Below, one piece after another: positions 49,065 to 58,296 of a DNA stretch of 64,000 nucleotides. The translations under genes were made by a program, and so were the position numbers. Location: positions 1 through 64,000 of the forward strand of contig NZ_JARANY010000015.1 of the NCBI RefSeq assembly GCF_029889885.1, read 5' to 3'. Position 1 is the stretch's first letter. Every line of letters begins with the position of its first letter. Source of the stretch: Chromohalobacter sp. 296-RDG. Lineage in GTDB: Bacteria; Pseudomonadota; Gammaproteobacteria; Pseudomonadales; Halomonadaceae. The notes under the pieces were generated by a model. The model made no database searches, had not been told where the DNA came from, and worked only from the letters and a program-made list of their open reading frames with translations.

Positions 49065-49208
49065 CGCAAGCCTCACCGCGTCGAGCATCACGCCACCGAG
49101 GAAAAACTCATCGCCATGGGCTGCGACATGGGGCAAGGCTTTCTTTACAGCCCCGCCTTACCCCTCGGTGAAGCTTTGGACTGGGCGACGTACTACGCGC
49201 GCCCCTGA
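49065..49208 (+). pseudogene. C-terminal remnant of an EAL-domain (c-di-GMP phosphodiesterase) gene
   Basis: A frame without a start codon encodes HRVEHHATEEKLIAMGCDMG, then QGFLYSPALPLGEALDWATY, and ends at a TGA at 49206. This is the end of an EAL domain (the usual pattern is VET...L...GCD..QG..........). The frame begins at a TAA at 49062, so the catalytic EVL/EAL part is gone. It ends 7 bp before the convergent aldose epimerase. Confidence 0.8.
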
Positions 49209-49214
49209 CCTCGC

Positions 49215-50408
49215 TTAGCTGTCATCACCCTGCGTGGTAAAGCGCCATACCGTGCGCGACTCATACGCTTCGCCAGGCTTGAGGATCGTCGACGGGAAAT
49301 CCGCCTGGTTGGGAGAATCCGGAAAGTGCTGAGTTTCCAGTGCGAACCCGCCGCGCTTTTCGTAAGAATCACCCCCCTTGCCGGTTAGCGTGCCATCGAG
49401 AAAATTCCCCGAGTAGAATTGAACCCCAGGCTCGGTCGTGGCGATCTCCAGCACGCGACCACTGTCCGGTGCGACAACGCGGGCAGCTTGTATCAGTTCG
49501 TCTGCGTCGGCGTCATCACGCGCCAGCACGAAATTGTGATCGTAGCCCTGACTGTACTCGAGCTGGGTATTGTCATCGCCGATGCGTGAACCGATCGCCG
49601 TGGCCTCGCGGAAATCGAACGGCGTACCCGCTACTCGACGGATCTCACCCGTCGGAATCAATGTTTCCCCGACCGGCGTGAAAGCATCGGCATTGAGCAT
49701 CAAACGGTGGTCGGTGATCGGGCCGCTGCCTTCGCCCTCGAGATTGAAGTAACTGTGTTGCGTCAAATTGAGCGGCGTCGCCTTGTCGGTGGTAGCGTGA
49801 TAGTCGATGATCATTTTATCGTCAGTGGTCAGCGTATACCGCACGCGGGTTTCCAACGTGCCGGGATAGCCTTCCTCTCCATCTTCGCTGGTATAGCGCA
49901 ACTCGACACCGACGCCGGTGTCGTTCTCGAAGGAATGCGCCTGCCAGAGCCGCTTATCGAACCCTTTATCGCCCCCGTGGAGATGATTGGGGCCATCGTT
50001 GGTCGCCAGCTCATAGGTCGTGCCATCGAGCGTGAAACGCCCCTCGTCGATACGGTTGCCATAACGCCCGATCAGGGCACCGAAATAAGGATTGGACTTG
50101 CGATATGCCTCGGAACGATAGTCTTCCAGGGAATCGAAGCCCAGCACGATGTCGTCGACGTTACCCTGCGCATCCGGCGTGCGCAGGGACGTAATGATGC
50201 CGCCATAGGTAATCACCTGCATGTCGATGCCATGGCCGTTGCGCAGGTGGTATGCCTCGACTTCTCGGCCATCGGGAAGTTGGCCGAAGCTATGCTTTTC
50301 AACGGAAGGAGTTTGTGTGGTCATCTCGTCTGCCTGTGCCGCATTCAACGCTAAGCACGACATTCCCATGCCCAACGCCAAGCGCGGAATCGTCTGAAAT
50401 CGTGTCAT
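49215..50408 (-). CDS. galM: Aldose 1-epimerase with signal peptide
   Basis: A 397-residue mutarotase interconverting alpha and beta anomers of aldoses. A signal peptide (about 1-26, ending NAAQA) suggests a periplasmic site, unlike E. coli GalM. Catalytic residues are in NHLHGGDKGFDK, NLTQHSYFNLEGE (His) and GGFALETQHFPDSPN (Glu). YGNRIDEGRFTLDG and GYDHNFVL are also typical. The ATG at 50408 has GGGAGA about 6 bases upstream; the frame extends to 50462. No sugar operon surrounds it. Confidence 0.92.
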   Translation of the reverse strand: MTRFQTIPRLALGMGMSCLALNAAQADEMTTQTPSVEKHSFGQLPDGREVEAYHLRNGHGIDMQVITYGGIITSLRTPDAQGNVDDIVLGFDSLEDYRSEAYRKSNPYFGALIGRYGNRIDEGRFTLDGTTYELATNDGPNHLHGGDKGFDKRLWQAHSFENDTGVGVELRYTSEDGEEGYPGTLETRVRYTLTTDDKMIIDYHATTDKATPLNLTQHSYFNLEGEGSGPITDHRLMLNADAFTPVGETLIPTGEIRRVAGTPFDFREATAIGSRIGDDNTQLEYSQGYDHNFVLARDDADADELIQAARVVAPDSGRVLEIATTEPGVQFYSGNFLDGTLTGKGGDSYEKRGGFALETQHFPDSPNQADFPSTILKPGEAYESRTVWRFTTQGDDS

Positions 50409-50638
50409 CCCCGGTCTCCCGATAACGCATCTGCAAGCACGTCGCCCCATGCGACGCCTCATATTTCACGCTAGTCGGGCAGTCTTTTCTTCACCAATAA
50501 CCGAGTGACGACATCCTCATGTCCTAATGGATATCGCCGCAACACAAGCCACGTCGTTGGCAGCGATCTCGCTACCGACCACTGCGTGCCATGCTAGACC
50601 AACGTCGGTTCATCGTTCGCCCTCTCTGTTTTGATGGC

Positions 50639-51085
50639 CTACTGCAAATGCACTGCCTTGAAGCGCGCGAGTTCCTGGTCTTGCGCATCCAAAAGCGTCA
50701 AGTGCTCGCCTTCGACTCGCCAGGCCGCTACAGCATTCAACACTTCGAGAAAGCGTTGCTCGGTTCGGGCGCCCTGCTGGCACGCCATCCGTGTGCTGGC
50801 CAACGCCTCAAAACGCAGTTCGTCTCCATTGACGTGGTAGTTGCCCATCATCCGGTTACACCCCGTCGCTCCCATGACGCGTGCCGGGTCGGCATGCAAG
50901 ACGAAATGCGGCTCACGCTGATTGGCAACGACCGTGACCGGGGCGCTGTCCAGATACGTCAGCTTCCAGTACGTATTCACCAATGACTCATCCGGCTTGG
51001 CGGGGGCCGGTTCTTGCTGCATGGCGCAACCGGCTATGACGCAGAAGGCGAGCAACACACTCAAGCCGGCAACGATCCGTTTCAT
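50639..51085 (-). CDS. META-domain lipoprotein (HslJ-like)
   Basis: A 148-residue lipoprotein: signal MKRIVAGLSVLLAFCVIAGC with the lipobox IAGC, then a META domain with NTYWKLTYLD, GATGCNRMMGNYHVNG, LASTRMACQ and a conserved tail (WRVEGEHLTLLDAQDQELAR). Proteins of this type include HslJ, linked to heat and novobiocin tolerance in E. coli; the role here is unproven. The ATG at 51085 has AAGGA upstream; the frame is open to 51109. Divergent from the CurA-like gene. Confidence 0.88.
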   Translation of the reverse strand: MKRIVAGLSVLLAFCVIAGCAMQQEPAPAKPDESLVNTYWKLTYLDSAPVTVVANQREPHFVLHADPARVMGATGCNRMMGNYHVNGDELRFEALASTRMACQQGARTEQRFLEVLNAVAAWRVEGEHLTLLDAQDQELARFKAVHLQ

Positions 51086-51243
51086 GGAATATCCTTGATT
51101 GGCAGACATCAGTGACAGCCTATCAAAACGCTGCCATGAAATGCCCCTTGCGTCGGGTCCTCTTCATGCCCATTTCATGAATACATGCACACTCATCCAA
51201 GTGTGCAGCATTACACATGCCTGTCATTACCGCGGGAGACATC

Positions 51244-52248
51244 ATGGAATCACGTTACTTCACCATTCATTCCCATCCTCAGGGCCTACCATCCAAAGAG
51301 TTTTTCGCGCTGGAGTCGCAGACGCTCCCCGACTTGGCAGCAGGCGAGGTTCGCGTGCAAAACCTTTGGCTGTCGGTCGACCCCTACATGCGCGGGCGGA
51401 TGGACGGCGTCACGACCTATGTCCCGCCCTTCACCTTGGGCGAACCGCTTGAAGGCGCCGCCATCGGCGAGATACTCGAATCGCGCGACGAACGCTTCGC
51501 CCCCGGCGACCGTGTCGTCCATATGGGCGGCTGGCGTGATATCGCGCAGCTTTCCGGCGACAGCCTGCAGGCATTGCCCGATCTCGACGTGCCACCGCAG
51601 ACCTTCCTCGGCGTGCTCGGCATGCCAGGCATGACCGCCTGGACCGGGCTCAACCGCATTGCCCAGCTCAAGGAAGGCGAGCGCGTACTGGTTAGCGCGG
51701 CGAGCGGTGCCGTCGGTTCGCTGGCCGTGCAGTTGGCCAAGGCCAAGGGCTGCCATGTCGTGGGAATCGCCGGCGCGCCGGAAAAACTCGAGTGGCTGGA
51801 ATCGCTCGGCGTGAGCGCGGTCAGCTATCGCGGTAAAGATGCGCAACAGCTCAGCGCCGATCTCAAGGCCGCCAGCCCCGATGGGTTCGATGTCTACTAT
51901 GAAAACGTCGGCGGCGATTGTCTCGAAGCCGCGCTCGACAACATTCGCGTCGGCGCGCGCATCGCAGTATGTGGCTTGATCGACACCTATAACGCAGAGA
52001 CACCCACGCCCGGCCCCAGCAACATGTCCCGAGTACTGATCCGCCGCGCGCGGATGGAAGGCTTCATCATCCTCGACGCCGAAAATTGGGAACACTACCC
52101 CGAGTTTCTGCAAGAGATCGGCCCACTCGTCACGCGTGGCGAGATCGACTACCGGGAAACCATCGAAGAAGGCCTCGAACGCACGCCCGACGCCTTCCTC
52201 AAGCTCTTCGAAGGCGGCAACACCGGCAAGATGCTCGTCCGGCTGTAA
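51244..52248 (+). CDS. curA: NADPH-dependent alkenal/curcumin reductase (CurA-like)
   Basis: A 334-residue zinc-free medium-chain reductase of the leukotriene B4 dehydrogenase group. Features: LWLSVDPYMRGRMDG, FLGVLGMPGMTAWTGL, the nucleotide motif LVSAASGAVGSLAVQLAK and DVYYENVGGDCLEAAL. It reduces alpha,beta-unsaturated carbonyls in known members. The ATG at 51244 has GGGAGA 5-6 bases upstream; an in-frame ATG lies at 51217. Confidence 0.9.
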   Translation: MESRYFTIHSHPQGLPSKEFFALESQTLPDLAAGEVRVQNLWLSVDPYMRGRMDGVTTYVPPFTLGEPLEGAAIGEILESRDERFAPGDRVVHMGGWRDIAQLSGDSLQALPDLDVPPQTFLGVLGMPGMTAWTGLNRIAQLKEGERVLVSAASGAVGSLAVQLAKAKGCHVVGIAGAPEKLEWLESLGVSAVSYRGKDAQQLSADLKAASPDGFDVYYENVGGDCLEAALDNIRVGARIAVCGLIDTYNAETPTPGPSNMSRVLIRRARMEGFIILDAENWEHYPEFLQEIGPLVTRGEIDYRETIEEGLERTPDAFLKLFEGGNTGKMLVRL

Positions 52249-52258
52249 CTATCCGCGT

Positions 52259-53689
52259 TTAAACCCCACCCAACGTCTCGGCGATCCGCTCGCCGAGGCA
52301 TCGTCCGTTCTCCAGGCAATCCCCCACCGCGATACCATCTCGCCAGTTGCCCATCAGCGAGAGCCCCGAATGACGCTCGAGTGCTGTCTCGAGGGCGGCG
52401 ATACGTTCTAGATGCCCCAGTTCATATTGCGGAATCGCCTGCGGCCAGCGACTCACGCTCTGCCATACAGGGTCGCCGCTAATCCCCAGCAGATCACGGA
52501 GATCGTCGACGACCTGCGCCACCTGGGCATCGTCATCGCTGGTGGCAGCCTCGGGCTGGCGACGGCCACCGAGAAACGCGGTGAGCAATACATGCTCGGA
52601 AGGCGCGCGCCCGGGAAAAAGCGTCGAGGAAAATAGTGCGCCCAGGGTCTGGCGATGCTCGACACCAGGAATCAGCATGCCGAAACCATCCAGTGGATGA
52701 GCGATATCGGCACGACGAAAGCCTACCGACACGGCGTTGACCGGCGGATAAGCAATCGCCTCGAGAGGCGCGGCCAAGTCCGGATCGAGCGGTGCCAGTA
52801 GCGCGCCAGCCGTAGGCGCCGGCACTGCCAGCACCAGCTCTCGCGCACGAAAATCCTGCCCCGATGCCGTCTTCACACGCCAGTATGCACCCTCGCGATA
52901 CACGGCGCTCACCTCGCACTCGCAGTGGATCGACGCGTCGGGCTGCGCGGCGATGTCTTCGGCTAGGCGCTCGGCGAGGCGCTGTAGACCATCCGGAAAG
53001 CTTACCAACTGGCCACGCCACTCACGCGGCAAGGAAGGCGGCGCGCGCCGTGCCTGGCGCAACCGTACCAGTCCCCCGCGAACCAGCGAGCCATACTCGC
53101 GCTCCAATGCCACCAGCCGAGGCATCGCCGCTTGCGCTGAGAGCCGCTCGGGATCTCCGGCGTAGACGCCGGACACGAACGGATCGACCAGATGATCGAG
53201 CGCACGACGTCCCAAGCGCCGCGTGACGAAATCGGCCAGGCTTTCCTCAACCTGCGGCGCACGCCTTTGGAACGGCTCGCACAGCAACGCACCCACGCCA
53301 CGCGGGCCGATCAGCGAATTGACAGGCGCCTTGAGCCAATGAGATGGCAACGCTACCGGCTTTCCCCGATAGGCGATGTAACGCCGCCGCGCACTCGGAT
53401 TAGCAGGCTGCGCCTCGTCGAGCAGGCCGAGCTCATCGAGCAACGCATGCAGCGGCGGTTTCATCACCAGGGTGTTAGGCCCCTGCTCAATCTGCCAATC
53501 ACCATCGCGGTGGGTGCGCAGATTACCGCCGACTTGCGGCGTGCGTTCCAGCAAGGCCACGCGCAGCCCACGCCGGGCTGCCGCGCGTGCGGCCGTCAAG
53601 CCACTGGCCCCGCCACCGACGACGGCCACGTCGTGTGTCTCGGGATCGGTATGCCGATCCGCCGCGTCGGGTTGTGCTTCACACTGCAT
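52259..53689 (-). CDS. hemY: Protoporphyrinogen oxidase, HemY/PPOX type
   Basis: A 476-residue FAD-dependent amine-oxidase-fold enzyme. The dinucleotide motif VAVVGGGASGLTAARAAARR lies at about 21-40 and is followed by LLERTPQVGGNLRTH. QIEQGPNTLVMKP, DPFVSGVYAGDPERLS and the C-terminal SLMGNWRDGIAVGDCLENG match oxygen-dependent protoporphyrinogen oxidases of haem synthesis. Many gammaproteobacteria use HemG or HemJ instead, so this type is notable. The ATG at 53689 has GGGAG upstream; the frame is open to 53749. It converges on the CurA gene. Confidence 0.9.
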   Translation of the reverse strand: MQCEAQPDAADRHTDPETHDVAVVGGGASGLTAARAAARRGLRVALLERTPQVGGNLRTHRDGDWQIEQGPNTLVMKPPLHALLDELGLLDEAQPANPSARRRYIAYRGKPVALPSHWLKAPVNSLIGPRGVGALLCEPFQRRAPQVEESLADFVTRRLGRRALDHLVDPFVSGVYAGDPERLSAQAAMPRLVALEREYGSLVRGGLVRLRQARRAPPSLPREWRGQLVSFPDGLQRLAERLAEDIAAQPDASIHCECEVSAVYREGAYWRVKTASGQDFRARELVLAVPAPTAGALLAPLDPDLAAPLEAIAYPPVNAVSVGFRRADIAHPLDGFGMLIPGVEHRQTLGALFSSTLFPGRAPSEHVLLTAFLGGRRQPEAATSDDDAQVAQVVDDLRDLLGISGDPVWQSVSRWPQAIPQYELGHLERIAALETALERHSGLSLMGNWRDGIAVGDCLENGRCLGERIAETLGGV

Positions 53690-53791
53690 GACATCTCCCG
53701 TGACAGGGTGCGCCGGCGCGTACCATCCGGTCAGGCGCGGCGGGGGCATTCAGGTGCCCAGCATAGCGGGCAATGCCATCGCCACGCGCTT

Positions 53792-55042
53792 TCACGAGCG
53801 CGACGCATCGACGCATGCGTCGCGCTGTTCGTCTTCTTCGCTGCGAGCGATGATCGAAGCGCCGACCATGTCGCCGGTCACATTGAGCGCCGTACAACCC
53901 ATGCCCACCAAGGCATCGATGGCGGTCAGCAACGCCACCGTCTCGATGGGTAGGCCCACCTGTGCGAACACCGTGGCGATCATGATGATGCCTGCGCCCG
54001 GTACACCCGCTGTACCGATGGACACCAGCGTGCCAATCAGCACGATTTCCAGCATGCTGGAAAAATCCAGCGGCGCGCCGATCACGTTGGCCGCGAACAC
54101 CGCAGAAATCGCGATGCGAATCGCCGCGCCATCCATGTTGATGGTCGCTCCCAACGGCAGGCTGAAGCCGTAGGTGCTCCGTGACAGCCCCATGCGCCGC
54201 GCGGCGTCCAGTGTCAGGGGCAACGTGCCGGCACTACTCTGGGTCGCGAAGGCGGTCGCCATCGGCGTGCGCGCCTCACGGAAAAACCGCCGCAGCTTGA
54301 CGCCAAAGGCCCCCATCAAGACGCAATAGAGCAGCAGATGCACGCCCAGCGCGATATAAAGCACCAGTACCATGTCGCCCAGCGACAGCAATGTCTCCAT
54401 CCCTTGCTCGGCCACCGTACCGGCAACGATGGCGAACACGCCGATCGGCACATAATGCAACACGCCCGACATTACCTTAAGCGTAAGCTCGTTGAGCGCC
54501 TCGATCACATGGTACAGCTGCTCGGCCAGCGCCCCGTGCGACTCCGACGTGCGCAGCTTCAATAGGGCGATACCGAAGACGATGGCGGTAAAGATGATCC
54601 CCAGCAGGTTCAACTCGGCGAATGCTCCGATGATGTTATCCGGCACCACACCAAGCAGCACCTGAGCGATACCGGGATTTTCCGGCACCGAGACCTCGGC
54701 GCTACTATCCAGCGTCATCCCGCTGCCCGGGGAAAAAAGCGAGGCTACCGTCAGCCCCACGGCAATCGCCAGCGCCGAAGTGCCGACATAGTAGACGAAC
54801 ACCTTGCGCCCGACACGGCCCATACTGCCGGCGCTGCCTTGATTGATGCCCACCATCAGCGTGAACAACACGATGGGCACGATCAGAAACTTCAACAGCC
54901 GCAGTAACAAATCCCCCAGAGGCGCCAGCCAATCCGCGACATCCTGGCCGCCGACCAGACCCACGATGACGCCGAGCACCAGCGCAATCGTGACCCGCAG
55001 GATCAACGAGCTCTTCGTATAGGCCTGCCACAATGCTTTCAC
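53792..55042 (-). CDS. Sodium:dicarboxylate symporter (DAACS family), GTG start
   Basis: A 416-residue carrier of glutamate/aspartate or C4-dicarboxylates. Eight helices and two re-entrant loops are expected; the Ser-rich loop is TQSSAGTLPLTLDAA and the substrate region holds LPLGATINMDGAAI and AGVPGAGIIMIATVF. The frame continues to 55162 without an ATG near the family start; GTG at 55042 is preceded by GAAGGAGAGG and gives KALWQAYTKSSLI, the usual N-terminus. Another GTG at 55072 is possible. Confidence 0.92.
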   Translation of the reverse strand: MKALWQAYTKSSLILRVTIALVLGVIVGLVGGQDVADWLAPLGDLLLRLLKFLIVPIVLFTLMVGINQGSAGSMGRVGRKVFVYYVGTSALAIAVGLTVASLFSPGSGMTLDSSAEVSVPENPGIAQVLLGVVPDNIIGAFAELNLLGIIFTAIVFGIALLKLRTSESHGALAEQLYHVIEALNELTLKVMSGVLHYVPIGVFAIVAGTVAEQGMETLLSLGDMVLVLYIALGVHLLLYCVLMGAFGVKLRRFFREARTPMATAFATQSSAGTLPLTLDAARRMGLSRSTYGFSLPLGATINMDGAAIRIAISAVFAANVIGAPLDFSSMLEIVLIGTLVSIGTAGVPGAGIIMIATVFAQVGLPIETVALLTAIDALVGMGCTALNVTGDMVGASIIARSEEDEQRDACVDASRS

Positions 55043-55177
55043 CGCTTCCTCTCCTTCTCGTTTGGTCGACACCGTATTTTCGCCTCGTGCCAGGCAAAAT
55101 GCCCGATGCGAAGGCTGCGGCGGCGCTACATTACCATTATGCTGGTCGCATCGATTCAGCAACAGGACACAAAAGCG

Positions 55178-55957
55178 ATGAGCGAACGCGCGATCGACTG
55201 CTGGTTAACGGACATGGATGGCGTACTGATCGGCGAAGACCGGGCCCTGCCCGGTGCGGTCGAGCTGATCGATCAATGGCGCGCCAACGGCACGCCTTTT
55301 CTCGTGCTCACCAATAACTCCATCTACACGCCGCGCGATCTCAGCGCCCGGCTGACGCGCCTGGGTCTCGATGTCCCCGAAGACCGGCTTTGGACCTCCG
55401 CCCTGGCGACTGCCGCCTTCCTGCGCGACCAGGCACCCGGCGGCTCAGCTTTCGTGATCGGCGAAGCCGGCCTGACCACGGCCCTTCATGAAGCGGGCTT
55501 CGTGATGACCGATATCGCGCCCGACTTCGTGGTACTCGGCGAAACGCGCAGCTATTCGTTCGAAGCGATTACCCGCGCGATCCGTCTGATCAACGGCGGC
55601 GCGCGTTTCATCGCCACCAACCCCGATGTCACCGGCCCCAGCCCCGAAGGGCCGTTGCCCGCCACCGGGGCGATTGCAGCCTTGATCACCGCCGCTACCA
55701 AGCGCGAGCCTTACTACGTCGGCAAACCCAACCCGATGATGTTTCGCTCGGCCATGAACAAACTCGGCACGCATTCCGAGCGCACCGGCATGATCGGCGA
55801 CCGCATGGATACCGACGTCATCGCCGGCATCGAGGCCGGCCTGCACACGGTGCTGGTGATGAGCGGCATCGCCACGCAGGAGGAAATCGAACGCTACCCC
55901 TTCCGCCCCCGCGAAGTGCTCAACTCGGTTGCGGAACTGCTGGAGGAGAAGAAGTAG
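55178..55957 (+). CDS. nagD: HAD-IIA phosphatase, NagD-like
   Basis: A 259-residue haloacid-dehalogenase phosphatase. The catalytic aspartates are Asp12 and Asp14 in LTDMDGVLI; motif II is LVLTNNS, motif III VGKPNPMM and motif IV GDRMDTDV. The length and capping domain match E. coli NagD, a nucleotide monophosphatase. The ATG at 55178 aligns with the family; in-frame ATGs upstream (55106, 55139) lack support. Its stop lies 22 bp from that of the convergent GST gene. Confidence 0.92.
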   Translation: MSERAIDCWLTDMDGVLIGEDRALPGAVELIDQWRANGTPFLVLTNNSIYTPRDLSARLTRLGLDVPEDRLWTSALATAAFLRDQAPGGSAFVIGEAGLTTALHEAGFVMTDIAPDFVVLGETRSYSFEAITRAIRLINGGARFIATNPDVTGPSPEGPLPATGAIAALITAATKREPYYVGKPNPMMFRSAMNKLGTHSERTGMIGDRMDTDVIAGIEAGLHTVLVMSGIATQEEIERYPFRPREVLNSVAELLEEKK

Positions 55958-55978
55958 CGCTCGTTGACGGCGCGAGCG

Positions 55979-56848
55979 TTATGCCTCGCGCTTGTCCTCG
56001 GTCCGAGTCTCAAAGTCACTAACATCGTGGCGCTCGTGGAGCTGGAGTTCCGGCTCCCCGAAGGTGCGATTGACCATCCGCCCACGCAGCACTGCAGGAC
56101 GCGCGTCGATTTCCTCGGCCCAGCGCACTACATGGGTGTATTCCTGCACTTGCAGGAACTCGGCAGCATCGTAGAGACGCCCCAGCACCAACTGCCCATA
56201 CCATGCCCAAGTGGCGATATCGGCGATGCTGTACGCGTCGCCCGCCAGATAGCGGTTCTCCGCCAGGTGACGGTTCAACACATCAAGCTGACGCTTGGCC
56301 TCCATCGCATAGCGGTCAATGGCGTACTCGAGCTTGACCGGCGCATAGCTGTAGAAATGCCCGAAGCCGCCGCCCAGAAATGGCGCACTGCCCATCTGCC
56401 AAAATAGCCAGTTGAGCGCCTCGGTGCGCGCCACATGCTCCTTGGGCAGGAACTCTCCGAACTTTTCGGCGAGATACAGCAGGATCGAGCCGGATTCGAA
56501 CACGCGTATCGGCGTGTCGCTGCTGTGGTCCATTAGCGCCGGAATCTTCGAATTGGGGTTGGCCTCGACGAAGCCGCTACCGAACTGATCACCCTCCCCA
56601 ATGTTGATCAACCATGCGTCGTATTCGGCACCCTGATGGCCCAGCGCCAGCAGCTCCTCGAACATGATCCCCGCCTTGACGCCATTGGGCGTGGCCAGCG
56701 AGTAAAGCTGGAACGGATGCTCGCCCACCGGCAGCTCTTTCTCGTGGGTCGACCCCGCGATCGGGCGGTTGATGCTGGCGAACTTGCCGCCGCTTTCGCT
56801 CTTCCAGGTCCACACACGGGGTGGGGTGTACTCGGTTTCTTGGCTCAT
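55979..56848 (-). CDS. yghU: Glutathione S-transferase, YghU-type disulfide reductase
   Basis: A 289-residue GST-fold enzyme: long N-terminal extension (TPPRVWTWKSESGGKFASIN, RPIAGSTHEKELPVGEHPFQ), thioredoxin-like domain (QLYSLATPNGVKAGIMFEEL, SKIPALMDHSS, VFESGSILLYLAEKF) and helical domain (FGHFYSYAPVKLEYAIDRYA). This closely follows E. coli YghU. The ATG at 56848 is chosen by alignment; the frame is open to 56887. Confidence 0.92.
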   Translation of the reverse strand: MSQETEYTPPRVWTWKSESGGKFASINRPIAGSTHEKELPVGEHPFQLYSLATPNGVKAGIMFEELLALGHQGAEYDAWLINIGEGDQFGSGFVEANPNSKIPALMDHSSDTPIRVFESGSILLYLAEKFGEFLPKEHVARTEALNWLFWQMGSAPFLGGGFGHFYSYAPVKLEYAIDRYAMEAKRQLDVLNRHLAENRYLAGDAYSIADIATWAWYGQLVLGRLYDAAEFLQVQEYTHVVRWAEEIDARPAVLRGRMVNRTFGEPELQLHERHDVSDFETRTEDKREA

Positions 56849-57005
56849 GAAGCCTCCTGGTCTGTGCGTCGGATCACGCCTCACCAAGCGGCGGGACGTA
56901 TCCAGTCGCCTGAAAAGGTAGTCTGATAATCCTTGGGACGCGAGACGAGTGGTTCAAGCCGGCAGGCGCACGCATGTGCTAGCCGGCCAAAAGCACAAGA
57001 CGCTT

Positions 57006-58253
57006 TTACAAGCGCTCGACCGCCACGGCCAACGCGGGCGCCAGCGGTAGACGCGGCAGCAAGGTGGCTTGATAGGCGTGATAAAGGTCGGGTTTGACGT
57101 CGCCCTGCTCCGGGTCGATGGCGAGGCGATGATCCAGTTCCTGGTACCAGCCGCCACGCGCCCGATCGATGAAAGTCGTGTCGATGAAGTCCCACACATG
57201 GCGATACCAGTGCTCGTAGTGCGCCTCGCCGGTGCGCTGCAGCAACGCACCGGCAGCTGCCAGCGCTTCGGCATGTGTCCAGTGGCGCCGCCGCCGGGAA
57301 CTGGGCTGGCCCTGCCAATCCACGGTGTACACCAACCCGGGCGCGCCGTCGCTGGCCCAGCCATCACGTAGGCTTGCCTCGAACAGTGCGGCGGCGTCCA
57401 CGAACAACCAGGCAGGCGCCTCACAGTCACGTGCTTGAAGCGCCGCCTCCAGGTGCAGCATCAGCCGCGACCATTCAAAGCCATGTCCCGGCGTCGCGCC
57501 ATACGGGTAGAAATCGTGATGCGGCTGCTCGGCGTTGTACGTCGGCCATTCGGACCAGTCGCCATGAAAGTGTTCGAGTATGCGATGGTCGCGCGGCGCC
57601 GCGTGTTGATGGATCAAGCGCTCGACGATAGCCAGCGCCCGATCCAGCCAATGTGGCTCATCGCGCACATCGGCCAGCGCCAGGCATAGCTCCACGCCAT
57701 GCATGTTGCTGTTGCCGCCACGATAGTCCGCCAGCTCACGCCAGCCTTGTGTGTAGCTCTCGACGAAGGCCTGCTCCGCTGGCGACCAGAAGCGCGTCTC
57801 GATGACCTCGACCACTTCATCGAGCAGCCGCGCCGCACCGGGGATGCCCGCCTGGGTCGCTGTCGCGGCCCCTAGGGCGACGAAGTGATGCAAATAGCAC
57901 TGCTTGGTGCGATCCTCCGTCGAGGCGGGATCGCCCGCCAGCCAGCCGCCGTCCTGCTCGTCGCGCAGCAATCCGGTCAAGGCACGTATGGCATGCTCGG
58001 CCAGCGACGCCGCGCCCGGCACGCCCTGCATCGCCGCCAATCCATAGCTATGCGCCATGCGACCGGTGATCATCGTATCGGCGCCGGCATTTGCAGGAAT
58101 CCGCCCATCACCGTCCAGCGGCGCAAAACCGCCGCTCGGCAGGCGTGCCTGACGATGAAAATCGAGCAGCTTCAAGCCCTCTCGCGTCAGCCAATAGTGA
58201 TGCGTCTCGGTTTCCAGCCAGCGCCGTGATAGTGCGTGATTGTTATCTGTCAT
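57006..58253 (-). CDS. AGE-family sugar epimerase/isomerase (YihS-like)
   Basis: A 415-residue (alpha/alpha)6-barrel protein of the N-acylglucosamine 2-epimerase family. Recognisable parts: GRMAHSYGLAAMQGVPG, GGNSNMHGVELCLALADV with its active-site histidine, ATPGHGFEWSRLMLHLEAAL and KPDLYHAYQATLLPRLPLAP. The pattern suits aldose-ketose isomerases such as YihS or mannose isomerase more than GlcNAc epimerase. The ATG at 58253 (MTDNNHALSRRW) is preferred; the frame is open to 58349. Substrate unproven. Confidence 0.85.
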   Translation of the reverse strand: MTDNNHALSRRWLETETHHYWLTREGLKLLDFHRQARLPSGGFAPLDGDGRIPANAGADTMITGRMAHSYGLAAMQGVPGAASLAEHAIRALTGLLRDEQDGGWLAGDPASTEDRTKQCYLHHFVALGAATATQAGIPGAARLLDEVVEVIETRFWSPAEQAFVESYTQGWRELADYRGGNSNMHGVELCLALADVRDEPHWLDRALAIVERLIHQHAAPRDHRILEHFHGDWSEWPTYNAEQPHHDFYPYGATPGHGFEWSRLMLHLEAALQARDCEAPAWLFVDAAALFEASLRDGWASDGAPGLVYTVDWQGQPSSRRRRHWTHAEALAAAGALLQRTGEAHYEHWYRHVWDFIDTTFIDRARGGWYQELDHRLAIDPEQGDVKPDLYHAYQATLLPRLPLAPALAVAVERL

Positions 58254-58296
58254 GTCGTACACGCCTTGAGTTCTGGATAAGTAAAGCCAACGGAAT

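Noticed and set aside
55957-55981. Hairpin between nagD and the GST gene as a bidirectional terminator
   Set aside because: The arms (CGCTCG/CGAGCG) are only six bases and there is no T-run on either side.
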